In this document: piece after piece, positions 14,786 to 23,558 of the stretch | Layout of the letters: each line of letters starts with the position of its first letter | Position numbering within the stretch: the first letter of the stretch is position 1 | NCBI GenBank assembly: GCA_028752905.1 | Contig: JAQNBH010000011.1 | Span: 28,796,678-28,860,677, forward strand | Direction: 5' to 3' | DNA from: Cladorhizidae sp. MBARI D1340-BT2 | Taxonomy: Eukaryota; Porifera; Demospongiae; Poecilosclerida; Cladorhizidae | Length of the DNA: 64,000 bases | Position numbers and translations under genes: made by a program | The notes under the pieces: generated by a model | Told to the model about the DNA's origin: nothing | Seen by the model: the letters and a program-made list of their open reading frames with translations, nothing else | Database searches by the model: none

Positions 14786-17318
14786 CTAAGAAATAGAAAA
14801 GTGGCCGAAGATGGATGAGCGCCTCTCTACTCTATCCACAAAGTCATTTGTCACTTGCTTGAGGCTCAGTTCCTTCACCAGCTCTTTATGCACTGTGCAT
14901 GTCATGAAATGATTGAGGCGGTTGTTCGACATTGTTGTTTGAAGGTAAGACTTCACCCTACTCAGGCACTGAAGGCTCGTTCACAGCTTGCATTAGTTGC
15001 CGGCATAACCAGAACAACCTTGACCAAAGACATGACCTCTGTTATGAGGGGCCAGAGTTCTTTTTGAGGAAATCAACGACATTTTGCAATGTATTACCAC
15101 CACCTTTTTCTTGACTGAAACTGCGATAGGACTCTGCCATTATAGATAGCTGGATTCTTAAGGTATCAGGGTCAAACTCAGTGTAGAACTCACATAGTTC
15201 ATCAACATTTTGTGAGACATCCTCCCCCAATGTTCCTTTTACTAGGACCTTCTCACAGGTTGCATATGTGGTGTAGTCCTTCTGATTAAAACGTTCTTCA
15301 ATGCAGCTAGCTACAGTGTCCACAGCCTCAAAATAGATTTGGCGGTAAAAGTTCTCTACATTGGTATGGTGCTCATGTTGAGCATTACCCTCACTCTACC
15401 TTGATGGCATCTTATGGTGACGTGGAAGTGAAGGCTCTTTTAGTTCCAACTTCACAGCAGCTTGAGTTACTTTTGTCCAATGGAGGCTTGCATCCCTGTC
15501 TGATCGTATTCCTCGTAGGACAGTGACAGATAGCTTGGCATTCGCTTGAGCATCCACTGCACATAGCTCTGCCCTCTGAAGGCAAGTGCTGAGGTTATCT
15601 GAATGTGAAAGTACTACAATGGCAAGCTGAAGACCATAGAAGAAACTAAAAGTTAGCATTTTAGTCTCCACTCCAATTATTCTTGCCTTCATTTCAGAGT
15701 CTTTGACATGGTCTTGTGCCCAGTCCCATAGGATCATCAGAGTACCATAATTTTTCAGAATAGCACTCAGTGATGCTGCTCGGAGAGTCAACCTTGTTGG
15801 GCAGAGGATTTTCAGAGTTGGTGAGTCAATATTGTCTACATGGAGATCATGTTCCATTTGCCCAGAATTTCTGATTGCTTTCTGCAGAATACTGCCTCTC
15901 TTTTTGGACTCTTTTTTATTAAAGTAATTTCATAAGCACATCAAGCGTGTCTTTCAACAGGGAAATATTTTTTTATTGTATATATCCCCGACAGCAAGAT
16001 TAAGCGAGTGGCAATAGCAGTGTGTTAGCAGACATTTTTCATTCAGTTTCTTGATTTGTGCAGCAACCCCATTTTTTGGTTCCTGTCATGGTCGAACATC
16101 CGTCATACATTGCCCATGGGCATCTTGAATTTTGAGAATCATGCGTAGCAGCACATCTCTTATGCAAGCAACAATTGTGTCTGCATTGGTCTGAGAAACT
16201 GACATCAGACCAATATATTCCTCACTTACTGTCATCTCATTCACCCAACGTATGCAAATCACAAGTTGTTCAATGTTGCTCGCATCTGTACTCTCATCAG
16301 CCAAGATACTGTAACATCCAGATTCAGCTATGTCAGCTGCTATACCATGAAGCACTTTTAGAGCCATGATTGGTAAGATTTCATTCTGAGCATCTGGACT
16401 GATATGCTAGTCGTAAGACTTTTCAATCCATTTATGAAGCACTTTATCATCTTCAGCTCGCAGAAGGAGGAGTTGCATGAAATTTGACTCCTCCTCTTGC
16501 TTGCCCTTATGAAGGGCAATGCACTGGCGGGCAAGATAGGATACACTTTGAATGATTTTCAGGAGGCAGTTCCTATTTTCCTCTTTCTGACTCTTAAGCT
16601 ACTCCTTCAGCTGCTCATCAATATGACAAGGTTGAGTTAACATAGCAACTGAATGCTTGTGACATAGCGAGCTTTCGTGCTTATGGAAACCCTTGTTTTT
16701 ACACAGAGCATTTTTCCAATTTCTGAACCCATCAGACAAGAAGGAGGTTTCAGACCTTGTATCCAGCTTAAAAGCAATCCCTTCAATGCTGTGCCACAAG
16801 TGTGGCAAATAATAGTGTCTGAAATTGGAAGATAATGCAGCCATGAAAATTGCGAGTACCAGGCTGGTTGGAATGCTCGTTGATGACCCATCTTGCTTTT
16901 AGGGTATTTGATGTTGATTGGCTGGTAGGGAACTTGAGGAAGGGTATCCAGAGTCAGGGATATTCTACTGGCTTCTTGTTGCTGCTCCTGAGAGATATCA
17001 AAAGTACTTATAGCTTGAGTCAAAGTCTAATTTTGCAAAAACAACTACAACAACAGGGTCTGTCAATATATGATTGTTTAATAAGGATTCACTGACATCA
17101 GAGGCTGAGATGCCACATAAAAATTGAGAGGCTTAATGTTTTTATCATGTAATGGATTATGACAGACATACCTGTACAGATTCTTCTGGGTTTTCTTCAA
17201 CCTGTACATTTTGGCTATCAAATCCTTGGGCTTGATCATCAGCCTTCTCCTCAGACTCACTTTGTCTCTTAGTTGGACTTTGACAAAAACTTAACAAGGA
17301 GGCTTGTCTTTTAGGCAT
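14786..17318 (-). pseudogene. hAT transposase pseudogene, ZMYM1-like (TTF zinc finger, DUF4371, hATC)
   Basis: On the minus strand the frame starts at the ATG at 17318 (MPKRQASLLSF...) and ends at a TAG at 14786-14788. A TTF-type zinc-finger region lies at about 16960-16640 (Tyr-Pro-Lys...Arg-x-Phe-x-x-Trp, CHTCGTA, then FRNWKNA). A DUF4371-like ribonuclease-H-fold region lies at about 16560-16050, with ILADESTD holding a conserved acidic motif. A central part lies at 15857-15396, and the hATC dimerisation region at about 15050-14790 contains ASCERAF. The protein would bind the element's ends and catalyse excision and insertion in the nucleus. It is broken by several frameshifts (near 16800-16850, 16090, 15320-15390 and 14965) and in-frame stops (for example near 16410). 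Family known from hAT elements; assignment by motif reading only. Confidence 0.88.
17172..17318 (-). other. Probable first coding exon of the hAT transposase
   Basis: From the ATG at 17318 exactly 49 codons are open, ending in CTGTACAG, followed by GTATGT, a good eukaryotic 5' splice site (intron starts at 17171 on the minus strand). Beyond it the frame soon closes. The zinc-finger coding region resumes about 130 bases further on after pyrimidine-AG candidates. This suggests the ancestral transposase gene had a small intron; the acceptor is not fixed. Confidence 0.5.
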
Positions 17319-17571
17319 GATTCACTCTGTAGCAGCACTAGCTAATTTCTCTGTTAGGGTTCACTCTTATATTGCTTAGTATTCCGAATAATGATTAACA
17401 GCACATTAGGTTTATAGCAGAACTCAACATAAGGCAGTGGAGAGCTTACTTATATAGGCACTCCACTGCTCTCATGGCAAAATCAAAATGAACCAATGAA
17501 ATACATGAACTATATAAATGTCAAAATGATCCTAACAGCTAAAATGATCCTCACACCTAAAGTGTTAGTTC

Positions 17572-17576
17572 CATGG
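17572..17576. repeat. G1 target-site duplication, left copy (CATGG)
   Basis: CATGG directly precedes the 5' LTR and is repeated directly after the 3' LTR at 23252-23256. Five bases is the usual Ty3/gypsy integration footprint. Confidence 0.95.
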
Positions 17577-17808
17577 TGTCGTGCCCCGACATCACTAGCC
17601 AGCTACCTCGTTAACACTTCATTCCTCACTGAGGAATGGTGTGAATGAACCGTGGAGAGAACTGTGAAAAGGACTTATTAGATACCAATTGATCTTTGAC
17701 TTTATACATGGCATATCCAGGCCTATGGCTCAGCCATACATTTACTTAGTCACTATACACACCATGATATCATAATAATGGAATTCACTTCAAAGGCTTG
17801 ACCCAGAG

Positions 17809-17815
17809 TATTTAA
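17809..17815 (+). promoter_or_regulatory. TATA-like box in G1 5' LTR
   Basis: TATTTAA about 70 bases upstream of AATAAA (17879-17884). The likely transcript start would lie about 30 bases downstream. No other TATA candidate stands out in this LTR. Position inferred from spacing only. Confidence 0.5.
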
Positions 17816-17936
17816 ACTCGGGTCTAGCCAGGTCACGCAGTTCAGTCTGTACCCAAAACTGTTGTCCGATGGAATTACAATAAATCTCTAAATTCCTCTG
17901 AGAACCTTCCAGGAGACTCCAGTTGAGACTGTACTC

Positions 17937-17946
17937 TGGTGGCAGC
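17937..17946 (+). other. Primer-site-like decamer inside G1 LTR
   Basis: TGGTGGCAGC inside the LTR is identical to the first ten bases of the primer-binding site just outside it (18017-18026). G2 has the same internal copy in its LTR at 25125-25134. Role unknown. Confidence 0.6.
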
Positions 17947-18016
17947 ATTACCAGGGCTACCAGTTGCCTGTCTAGTAACCAGGAGCGAACCCCAGGTAGC
18001 TAAGAAACCCCACACT

Positions 18017-18028
18017 TGGTGGCAGCGG
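18017..18028 (+). other. G1 primer-binding site candidate
   Basis: TGGTGGCAGCGG begins two bases after the 5' LTR, the normal place for a tRNA primer site, and starts with the TGG that pairs with a tRNA CCA end. The same 12 bases follow the G2 LTR at 25180-25191. The tRNA species is not assigned. Confidence 0.7.
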
Positions 18029-18117
18029 TGACTCTACTGTTGGAGAAGAAACGCACCACGCCAGGACGCTACAACTGTCTAAGCCACCCTTTTCTTCCTA
18101 CTTCTTTTCTCTGCACC

Positions 18118-21100
18118 ATGTCTCACTCCGATGAGGAGGTCGAGCCGCGCAACCTCAGGAGCGCTAAGAGCAGGACTGACCGTCGCCAGTTCCCAGAAGA
18201 CCAGGAGGAAGGGGAGAGGAGCACAAAACACTCTGCTACCTCTTCAGAGCCCACTAGAACGGTTCAAGATCCGTTGGAGGCACTCCACTCGTCCATGGCG
18301 CTGCTAATGAAATCGATGACCCTGGAGAGGGAAAGTCGTATCCTAGACGAAAAGTGGAGGAGACAAGAAGATGAGGACAGGAAAAAGATGGAGGAGGAGC
18401 GGCTGAAAGAAGACAAGACACTAACCAAGCTTAAAGAGCTTCAGCTCCAGATGCAGGAGGAAGAGTGGTTGGACCGCAAGAGGGAGAAAGAGAAGAGGAG
18501 AGCAGCAGATGTCGTGGAGAGAGAGATAGAGAAGAAGAAGACACGGACACTGGCAGCACTCCAACGATTCGACCAGCATGTTGACCCAGAGGCCTACCTC
18601 CAATCTTTCGAGATGTCAATGAAGGAGGGCATCATCCCAGAGGTTGAGTGGCCATCCATCCTTCGGAAGCAAGCAGTTGAGAAAATCACAGACATTTTAA
18701 TGGAGATGGATCTCACTCTGAATTATGCTAACATTCGGGAAGACCTACTGGAGAGGCTCGGATGCACAAAGGCAAAAGCCAGGCGACAGGCTTGGATGGC
18801 TAAGCTCGGCGAGAACCAGTCACCCAGGAGCTTCCTTGGACCTCTCCACAGGTATTTCAAGAAGCTTACCAGAGACATTACAACGCCAGAGCAAGCAGCA
18901 AGAGAGCTCTTCTTGGGAGCAGTTAACCTCCACTATTCAGCTGAAGTTTGCCATTCACTGAGAGAGAAGGAGAACCGGTCGGTGGAGGGGATGCTGGCAG
19001 ACTTAGATGCTCAGTGGGAGGCACGATCTCTACCACGCCGGACATACATGACCAGAGACAGGATGCAGAAGCCATGGCAGAAGAGACAGCAGGACCAACC
19101 CACTCCAGCGGAGACAGGTGAGCCCTATAGCAAGGGTAACAGCGGGTTTGGTTCCCCCGGGCAAGCCTGGGGTGGCAAGAAGGGTAGCCAACCCAACCAG
19201 GACGCCCAATCTAATAATTCTAGAGGCAGAGCAATCACATGTTTTAACTGTGGGAAGCAGGGCCACATTAAGGCTGAGTGCCCTGAACCACTAGTGAAGC
19301 TAGCCAGACTCTCAGCAGCAGTTGTGGTAAATGACCCATTTATGTGGGAAGGTACAGTGAATGGTGTTGCCTGTCCCATAATCCTGGACTCTGGGTCCCA
19401 GATGACAGCGGTACCAGGACGGCTAGTAGCTCCCTCCCAGTATACAGGGGAATTCGTGGGCATTAGACTAGCAGATGAATCACTCACTAGGAGAAAAATG
19501 GCAAAGGTTGATGTTATGATTAATGGGCATAGCCAGGCAATGAGGGTTGTGGTTCTAGCTGAGGAGGCCAAAGAGACACTGTTGGGTCTTGACCACCCTC
19601 TTACTAGTTCATTGAGGCCAACCCTTGATGAACCTCCAGTGCCTATGCAGGCCATCACACGCCAACAGGCTAAAGATGATGCAGTTGAACTAGCAGCTGA
19701 TCTGCTGGCAGATAACATTGACCAATCCATGGTTAAATGCTGCCCAGCCTCACCCACAACTGCAGTGGAGGCGCAAGTTCACACTGCACAACCCTTAGAC
19801 AGCACTAGCTCAGGACCACCTCTCAGTACCAGTCCTCCAGCAGTGGAAGAGTGTGGGTACGTAAACCCCACTGAAGGGCTGGACTCCTTTACCATTCCCC
19901 TAACCGGGGAAGGAGCAGTAACAGAGGGTAATGTTGAGGTGGATAGTCATGAGGATGGGGGGGGAGCTTCTACGGAAGTAGAAGTTGAGGCATTATGTTC
20001 CTTTGGAGCTGAGGGAGAGGGACCAGTATCTGACCACCCACTCCCATCTCTTACTCAGAGTGAGGAGGGGATTCAAGAGCTGGTCGCTCAGCAGATGGGG
20101 GATGGCAGACTGCTTGAGTCGAGGAAGAAAGGGGAAGAAGAGAGGGACGGATTCTGTTTTAATGGGGATGGTGTGTTGACTAACTCAAAGTTGTGGGATA
20201 CAGGTACGACGACTATCAGGGTAGTGGTACCAACCTCTAGAGTCAGAGGTATACTTGACGTAGCCCATAGAGGTCTAGCAGGAGGGCACTTTGGGGTTAA
20301 GAGGATGCTGACAATCATTAATAGACACTTTGTCTGGCCCAGTATGAGGAAAGCCATTGGTGCCTACTGTGCAGCTTGTGCAGAATGCCAGAGAGCTGGG
20401 AAGGCTGCCAGTAGATGGGCCCCAATGGTAATCACCCCGACTATATCGGTACCATACCAACGCATGGCATTTGATTTGGTAGGCCCACTGCCCAGAACCA
20501 AGCAAGGCCATAGGTATGTCTTCACAGCTATGTGCCTTGGCACAAGATACCCCTATGCCATACCTCTCAAACGAGTGGATGCTCAGTCAGTGGCTGAGGC
20601 CATGATGGAAGTTGTTTCCTACACCGGCATACCCCAAGAAATTCTCCATGATCAGGGCCAAGTTTTTGTTTGCAAACTCACCCAGACCCTATGTAAAATG
20701 CTCAATATCACTCAACTAAAAACCACAGCTTATCACCCGCAAACAAACGGGATCCTGGAGAGGTGGCATGGCTGCCTCAAGGCCATGCTTAGGAAGCAGG
20801 AAGAGGGCCCTAGAGAATGGGACAGACTCTTAAAATACTGCCTCCTAGCTTATAGGGCCACCCCTCATGCTGCGACCGGGTTCTCACCATATGAGCTGGT
20901 CAATGGCCGCCCGCTTAGGGGTCCTTTGGAAGCCCTTAAGGACGGGTGGGTGACTGGTGAGCTGACTTTCACTAATAGCATAGACTGGGTAGAGGAACTT
21001 AGGGAGACCCTGACCCAGCTGCATGAGACTGCCCGCGAACATGAAAAGAAGTTCAAACAGTCCACTAAGCTCTATTATGACAAAAGTACCTGTCAGAGGT

Positions 21101-22851
21101 CGTACGAGCCAGGGTCCATGGTATTGCTACATACTCCTTCCATCTCAGCAAGCCTAGAGTCAGTCTGGAAGGGCCCGTACGAGGTGTTGAAAGTGCTCTC
21201 ACCCACCTTGTACAAACTCTCAGTGCCCAACAAGAGGTCACACACTCTCACCACACACATAAATCGTCTGAAGGAATGGCAGATACCCCAGGCCAACTTG
21301 TTCAATGTGGTAGTGGCACAGGAGAGCCCAGGTAGCGAGGACCCAGTGGGGAAGGTAGTTATGGGTGAAGCCCACCTGACAGAGGAGCAATCCAGTTCTC
21401 TTAGTCGTCTGCTCACGGACTTCAAAGATGTTGTTTCAACTGAGCTAGGCACTGCTAAGGGAACAGAACACGACATTAACACTGGCCAATCTGCACCAAT
21501 CCACTCCTATCCTTATAGGGTTGCCCCAGGTTGGAGGGAGGAGCTAAGAAGCGAAATCCTTACCCTAGTCTCAGAAGGGACCTTAGTTCCGTCCAAAAGC
21601 CCGTGGTGTGCCCCAATGGTACCGGTGAGGAAAACGAGTGGAGTAATACGTCTATGTATAGACTTTCGCAGGCTCAACACAGCCACCCTTCCTGATCCAT
21701 ACCAAATGCCACGGGTGGATGACTTGCTTAGCAATGTAGCCGGGGCCCAATGGCTCTCTAAGTTAGACCTAAACAGAGGGTTTTACCAGGTACCCCTCAC
21801 CAAACCCAGCCAGGCCAAGACATCATTCTGCTCGCCTTGGGGCAAGTTTGAGTTCACTAGAATGCCCTTCGGGTTACGGAATGCCCCGGCCACCTTCCAG
21901 CGCTGTATGGATGAAGCGCTGGGCCACCTGCATAACATCTCAAGCACATACATAGACGATGTTCTGATTTTTTCAGATAGCTGGGTTGATCATCTGTTGC
22001 ACATTAGACAGGTATTGGTAGCTCTGAGAGATGCTGGCCTAACAGCCAAGCCCACAAAGTGCGTCTGGGGGGCACATTCCCTCACCTACTTAGGCCATCA
22101 GGTTGGTGTAGGGATGGTCTCAGTACCTAATGCCAGGGTGCACGCCATTAAAGAATTCAGAAAGCCAGTTTTTAAAAAGGATCTTAGGGCGTTCCTGGGG
22201 ACGGTGGGCTATTACAGACCGTTTATCCCTGGGTTTGCTGGGAGGGCTAGCCCGCTGTTCACTTCCCTGAAAAAGGGCTCGCCTGACCGGCTGTGTTGGT
22301 CGAGTGAAATGTCTGATGCATTTATGTACCTTACTACTGCCCTTTGCTCTGACAATGTTTTGTGGCTCCCTCGGGAGGAGGATGTGTTTCTCTTACAGAC
22401 TGACGCTTCATACCAAGGAGTGGGTGCTGTTCTCTCTACCGTTCGAGATGGGGAGGAGCGTCCTATAGGCTACTTCAGCCGAAAACTCCTCCCTGCTGAG
22501 AGAAACTACTCCGCCACAGAGATTGAGTGCCTGGCAGTCGTCAGAGCCGTGGATCATTTTGCTATCCACTTGGTGGGACGTCACTTCGTTGTGGTTACCG
22601 ACCATAGCGCCTTGACAGCTCTCATGTCCTCCAGACGGCTGAATGGTAGGTTGATGCGCTGGGTGTTGGCGCTCCAGGCCTACTCCTTTACCGTTCAGCA
22701 CCGAGCAGGAGTCCGCCATCAGAATGCAGATGGCCTGTCCCGACAATCCTGGCAGGAAGACCAGCTTCTTCCGCCCTCTCCGGAGATGGAGCTCCACCTT
22801 AAGGAGGGGGGGGTGTCGTGCCCCGACATCACTAGCCAGCTACCTCGTTAA
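18118..22851 (+). CDS. G1 Gag-Pol polyprotein (Gag, protease, integrase, RT, RNase H)
   Basis: An uninterrupted frame of 1577 codons from the ATG at 18118 (CTGCACCATGTCT); upstream in-frame codons back to 18016 lack an ATG. Order: charged coiled-coil-prone stretch at about residues 70-141; Gag core at 146-300; CCHC knuckle C375-C378-H383-C388; aspartic protease LDSG at 424; a low-complexity acidic spacer; integrase zinc site H717, H724, C754, C757; integrase catalytic D786, D845 and E881 (35 residues between the last two); GPY motif at 1019-1021; RT with YIDD at 1278-1281; RNase H with acidic residues near 1429, 1470, 1495 and 1538. The protein packages RNA, processes itself, copies RNA to DNA and integrates it. 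The last 12 codons and the stop lie inside the 3' LTR. Gag and Pol share one frame with no shift or stop between them. All visible catalytic residues are present, so the copy may be functional. Confidence 0.95.
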   Translation: MSHSDEEVEPRNLRSAKSRTDRRQFPEDQEEGERSTKHSATSSEPTRTVQDPLEALHSSMALLMKSMTLERESRILDEKWRRQEDEDRKKMEEERLKEDKTLTKLKELQLQMQEEEWLDRKREKEKRRAADVVEREIEKKKTRTLAALQRFDQHVDPEAYLQSFEMSMKEGIIPEVEWPSILRKQAVEKITDILMEMDLTLNYANIREDLLERLGCTKAKARRQAWMAKLGENQSPRSFLGPLHRYFKKLTRDITTPEQAARELFLGAVNLHYSAEVCHSLREKENRSVEGMLADLDAQWEARSLPRRTYMTRDRMQKPWQKRQQDQPTPAETGEPYSKGNSGFGSPGQAWGGKKGSQPNQDAQSNNSRGRAITCFNCGKQGHIKAECPEPLVKLARLSAAVVVNDPFMWEGTVNGVACPIILDSGSQMTAVPGRLVAPSQYTGEFVGIRLADESLTRRKMAKVDVMINGHSQAMRVVVLAEEAKETLLGLDHPLTSSLRPTLDEPPVPMQAITRQQAKDDAVELAADLLADNIDQSMVKCCPASPTTAVEAQVHTAQPLDSTSSGPPLSTSPPAVEECGYVNPTEGLDSFTIPLTGEGAVTEGNVEVDSHEDGGGASTEVEVEALCSFGAEGEGPVSDHPLPSLTQSEEGIQELVAQQMGDGRLLESRKKGEEERDGFCFNGDGVLTNSKLWDTGTTTIRVVVPTSRVRGILDVAHRGLAGGHFGVKRMLTIINRHFVWPSMRKAIGAYCAACAECQRAGKAASRWAPMVITPTISVPYQRMAFDLVGPLPRTKQGHRYVFTAMCLGTRYPYAIPLKRVDAQSVAEAMMEVVSYTGIPQEILHDQGQVFVCKLTQTLCKMLNITQLKTTAYHPQTNGILERWHGCLKAMLRKQEEGPREWDRLLKYCLLAYRATPHAATGFSPYELVNGRPLRGPLEALKDGWVTGELTFTNSIDWVEELRETLTQLHETAREHEKKFKQSTKLYYDKSTCQRSYEPGSMVLLHTPSISASLESVWKGPYEVLKVLSPTLYKLSVPNKRSHTLTTHINRLKEWQIPQANLFNVVVAQESPGSEDPVGKVVMGEAHLTEEQSSSLSRLLTDFKDVVSTELGTAKGTEHDINTGQSAPIHSYPYRVAPGWREELRSEILTLVSEGTLVPSKSPWCAPMVPVRKTSGVIRLCIDFRRLNTATLPDPYQMPRVDDLLSNVAGAQWLSKLDLNRGFYQVPLTKPSQAKTSFCSPWGKFEFTRMPFGLRNAPATFQRCMDEALGHLHNISSTYIDDVLIFSDSWVDHLLHIRQVLVALRDAGLTAKPTKCVWGAHSLTYLGHQVGVGMVSVPNARVHAIKEFRKPVFKKDLRAFLGTVGYYRPFIPGFAGRASPLFTSLKKGSPDRLCWSSEMSDAFMYLTTALCSDNVLWLPREEDVFLLQTDASYQGVGAVLSTVRDGEERPIGYFSRKLLPAERNYSATEIECLAVVRAVDHFAIHLVGRHFVVVTDHSALTALMSSRRLNGRLMRWVLALQAYSFTVQHRAGVRHQNADGLSRQSWQEDQLLPPSPEMELHLKEGGVSCPDITSQLPR
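22801..22813 (+). other. G1 polypurine tract
   Basis: AAGGAGGGGGGGG abuts the 3' LTR, the expected plus-strand primer. It also lies within the polyprotein frame, encoding part of a KEGG stretch. Confidence 0.85.
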
Positions 22852-23251
22852 CACTTCATTCCTCACTGAGGAATGGTGTGAATGAACCGTGGAGAGAACT
22901 GTGAAAAGGACTTATTAGATACCAATTGATCTTTGACTTTATACATGGCATATGCAGGCCTATGGCTCAGCCATACATTTACTTAGTCACTATACACACC
23001 ATGATATCATAATAATGGAATTCACTTCAAAGGCTTGACCCAGAGTATTTAAACTCGGGTCTAGCCAGGTCACGCAGTTCAGTCTGTACCCAAAACTGTT
23101 GTCCGATGGAATTACAATAAATCTCTAAATTCCTCTGAGAACCTTCCAGGAGACTCCAGTTGAGACTGTACTCTGGTGGCAGCATTACCAGGGCTACCAG
23201 TTGCCTGTCTAGTAACCAGGAGCGAACCCCAGGTAGCTAAGAAACCCCACA
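22814..23251 (+). repeat. G1 3' LTR
   Basis: 438 bp, identical by eye to 17577-18014 except G at 22954. It contains the polyprotein stop codon (22849-22851) and a second AATAAA (23116-23121). Confidence 0.96.
23116..23121 (+). terminator. Polyadenylation signal in G1 3' LTR
   Basis: AATAAA, 303 bases into the LTR, the only canonical signal there. It would direct 3' end formation of the genomic transcript. Confidence 0.65.
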
Positions 23252-23256
23252 CATGG
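23252..23256. repeat. G1 target-site duplication, right copy (CATGG)
   Basis: Partner of 17572-17576. hAT sequence resumes after it. Confidence 0.95.
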
Positions 23257-23538
23257 TATGGTATGAAGCTTGTTTGGTGGTTGAGTTGTCAGGCTGTTAT
23301 TCCTGACATACACTAACTGGTCACATGTATTGAACCGATTAGGGAACAAAGTTGTTGTTTTTACCAATATTTTGGTGCTGTTCTATGGTGTTCTTCTATG
23401 TAGCATATTTCACACCAATTACAAATATGAATGTGCTATAACTTGTTAGTCAACACCTTCAACAGCTTGCGAAAACTCCCTTAGAAAACTTGTTTGGGCC
23501 AAAAGTTGGGGGGGTTATGGCCCCCCCCAGCCCACCCA

Positions 23539-23553
23539 GAAATTACCCCCCTG
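23539..23553 (-). repeat. hAT right terminal inverted repeat
   Basis: GAAATTACCCCCCTG, the perfect inverted partner of 14517-14531. Array A resumes at the next base. Confidence 0.9.
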
Positions 23554-23558
23554 CAGCT
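23554..23558. repeat. hAT target-site duplication, right copy (CAGCT)
   Basis: Partner of 14512-14516. The eight bases on each side do not match, so the usual 8-bp hAT duplication is not supported. Confidence 0.7.

Larger units (their letters stand above)
17577..18014 (+). repeat. G1 5' LTR
   Basis: 438 bp, starting TGTCGTGCCCCG and ending ACCCCACA (TG...CA). It matches 22814-23251 except for one base. It holds a TATTTAA promoter candidate and AATAAA. Confidence 0.96.
17577..23251 (+). mobile_element. G1: full-length Gmr1-like Ty3/gypsy LTR retrotransposon
   Basis: A complete 5675-bp element: 438-bp LTRs, primer-binding-site candidate, one uninterrupted gag-pol frame, polypurine tract, and a perfect 5-bp target duplication. 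The pol order is protease, integrase, reverse transcriptase, RNase H, that is, integrase lies before RT as in Ty1/copia. The RT, RNase H and integrase sequences and GPY-type motif are nevertheless Ty3/gypsy-like. This is the layout of the Gmr1 clade, first reported from Atlantic cod and related deuterostome elements. By eye, the LTRs differ at one site only (C at 17717, G at 22954), so the insertion is recent. It lies in the 5' non-coding part of the hAT element, in opposite orientation to the transposase. Confidence 0.95.
14517..23553 (-). mobile_element. hAT-superfamily DNA transposon (decayed), carrying a nested retrotransposon
   Basis: The element is bounded by perfect 15-bp inverted termini (CAGGGGGGTAATTTC) and contains a minus-strand hAT transposase pseudogene. 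Without the 5.68-kb retrotransposon and its duplicated target (17577-23256) it would be about 3.36 kb, a normal hAT size. It sits in array A. Intact array copies of the same target (for example near 8141-8160 and 12014-12033) show that 5 bp was duplicated on insertion. Internal non-coding parts are 14532-14785 (3' end), 17319-17576 and 23257-23553 (5' end); nothing else was seen in them. The G-rich subterminal stretch after each terminus (GTTGGGGGGGCCAAAAG on the left, its complement-like counterpart on the right) is also partly inverted-repeated. Confidence 0.88.

Noticed and set aside
18016..18117. Polyprotein start at 18016
   Set aside because: The codon is TTG and overlaps the primer-binding site. 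The first in-frame ATG is 18118, in a good initiation context.
19125..19757. 210-codon minus-strand open frame opposite G1 gag-protease
   Set aside because: Shadow of the strongly supported plus-strand polyprotein; no recognisable domain.
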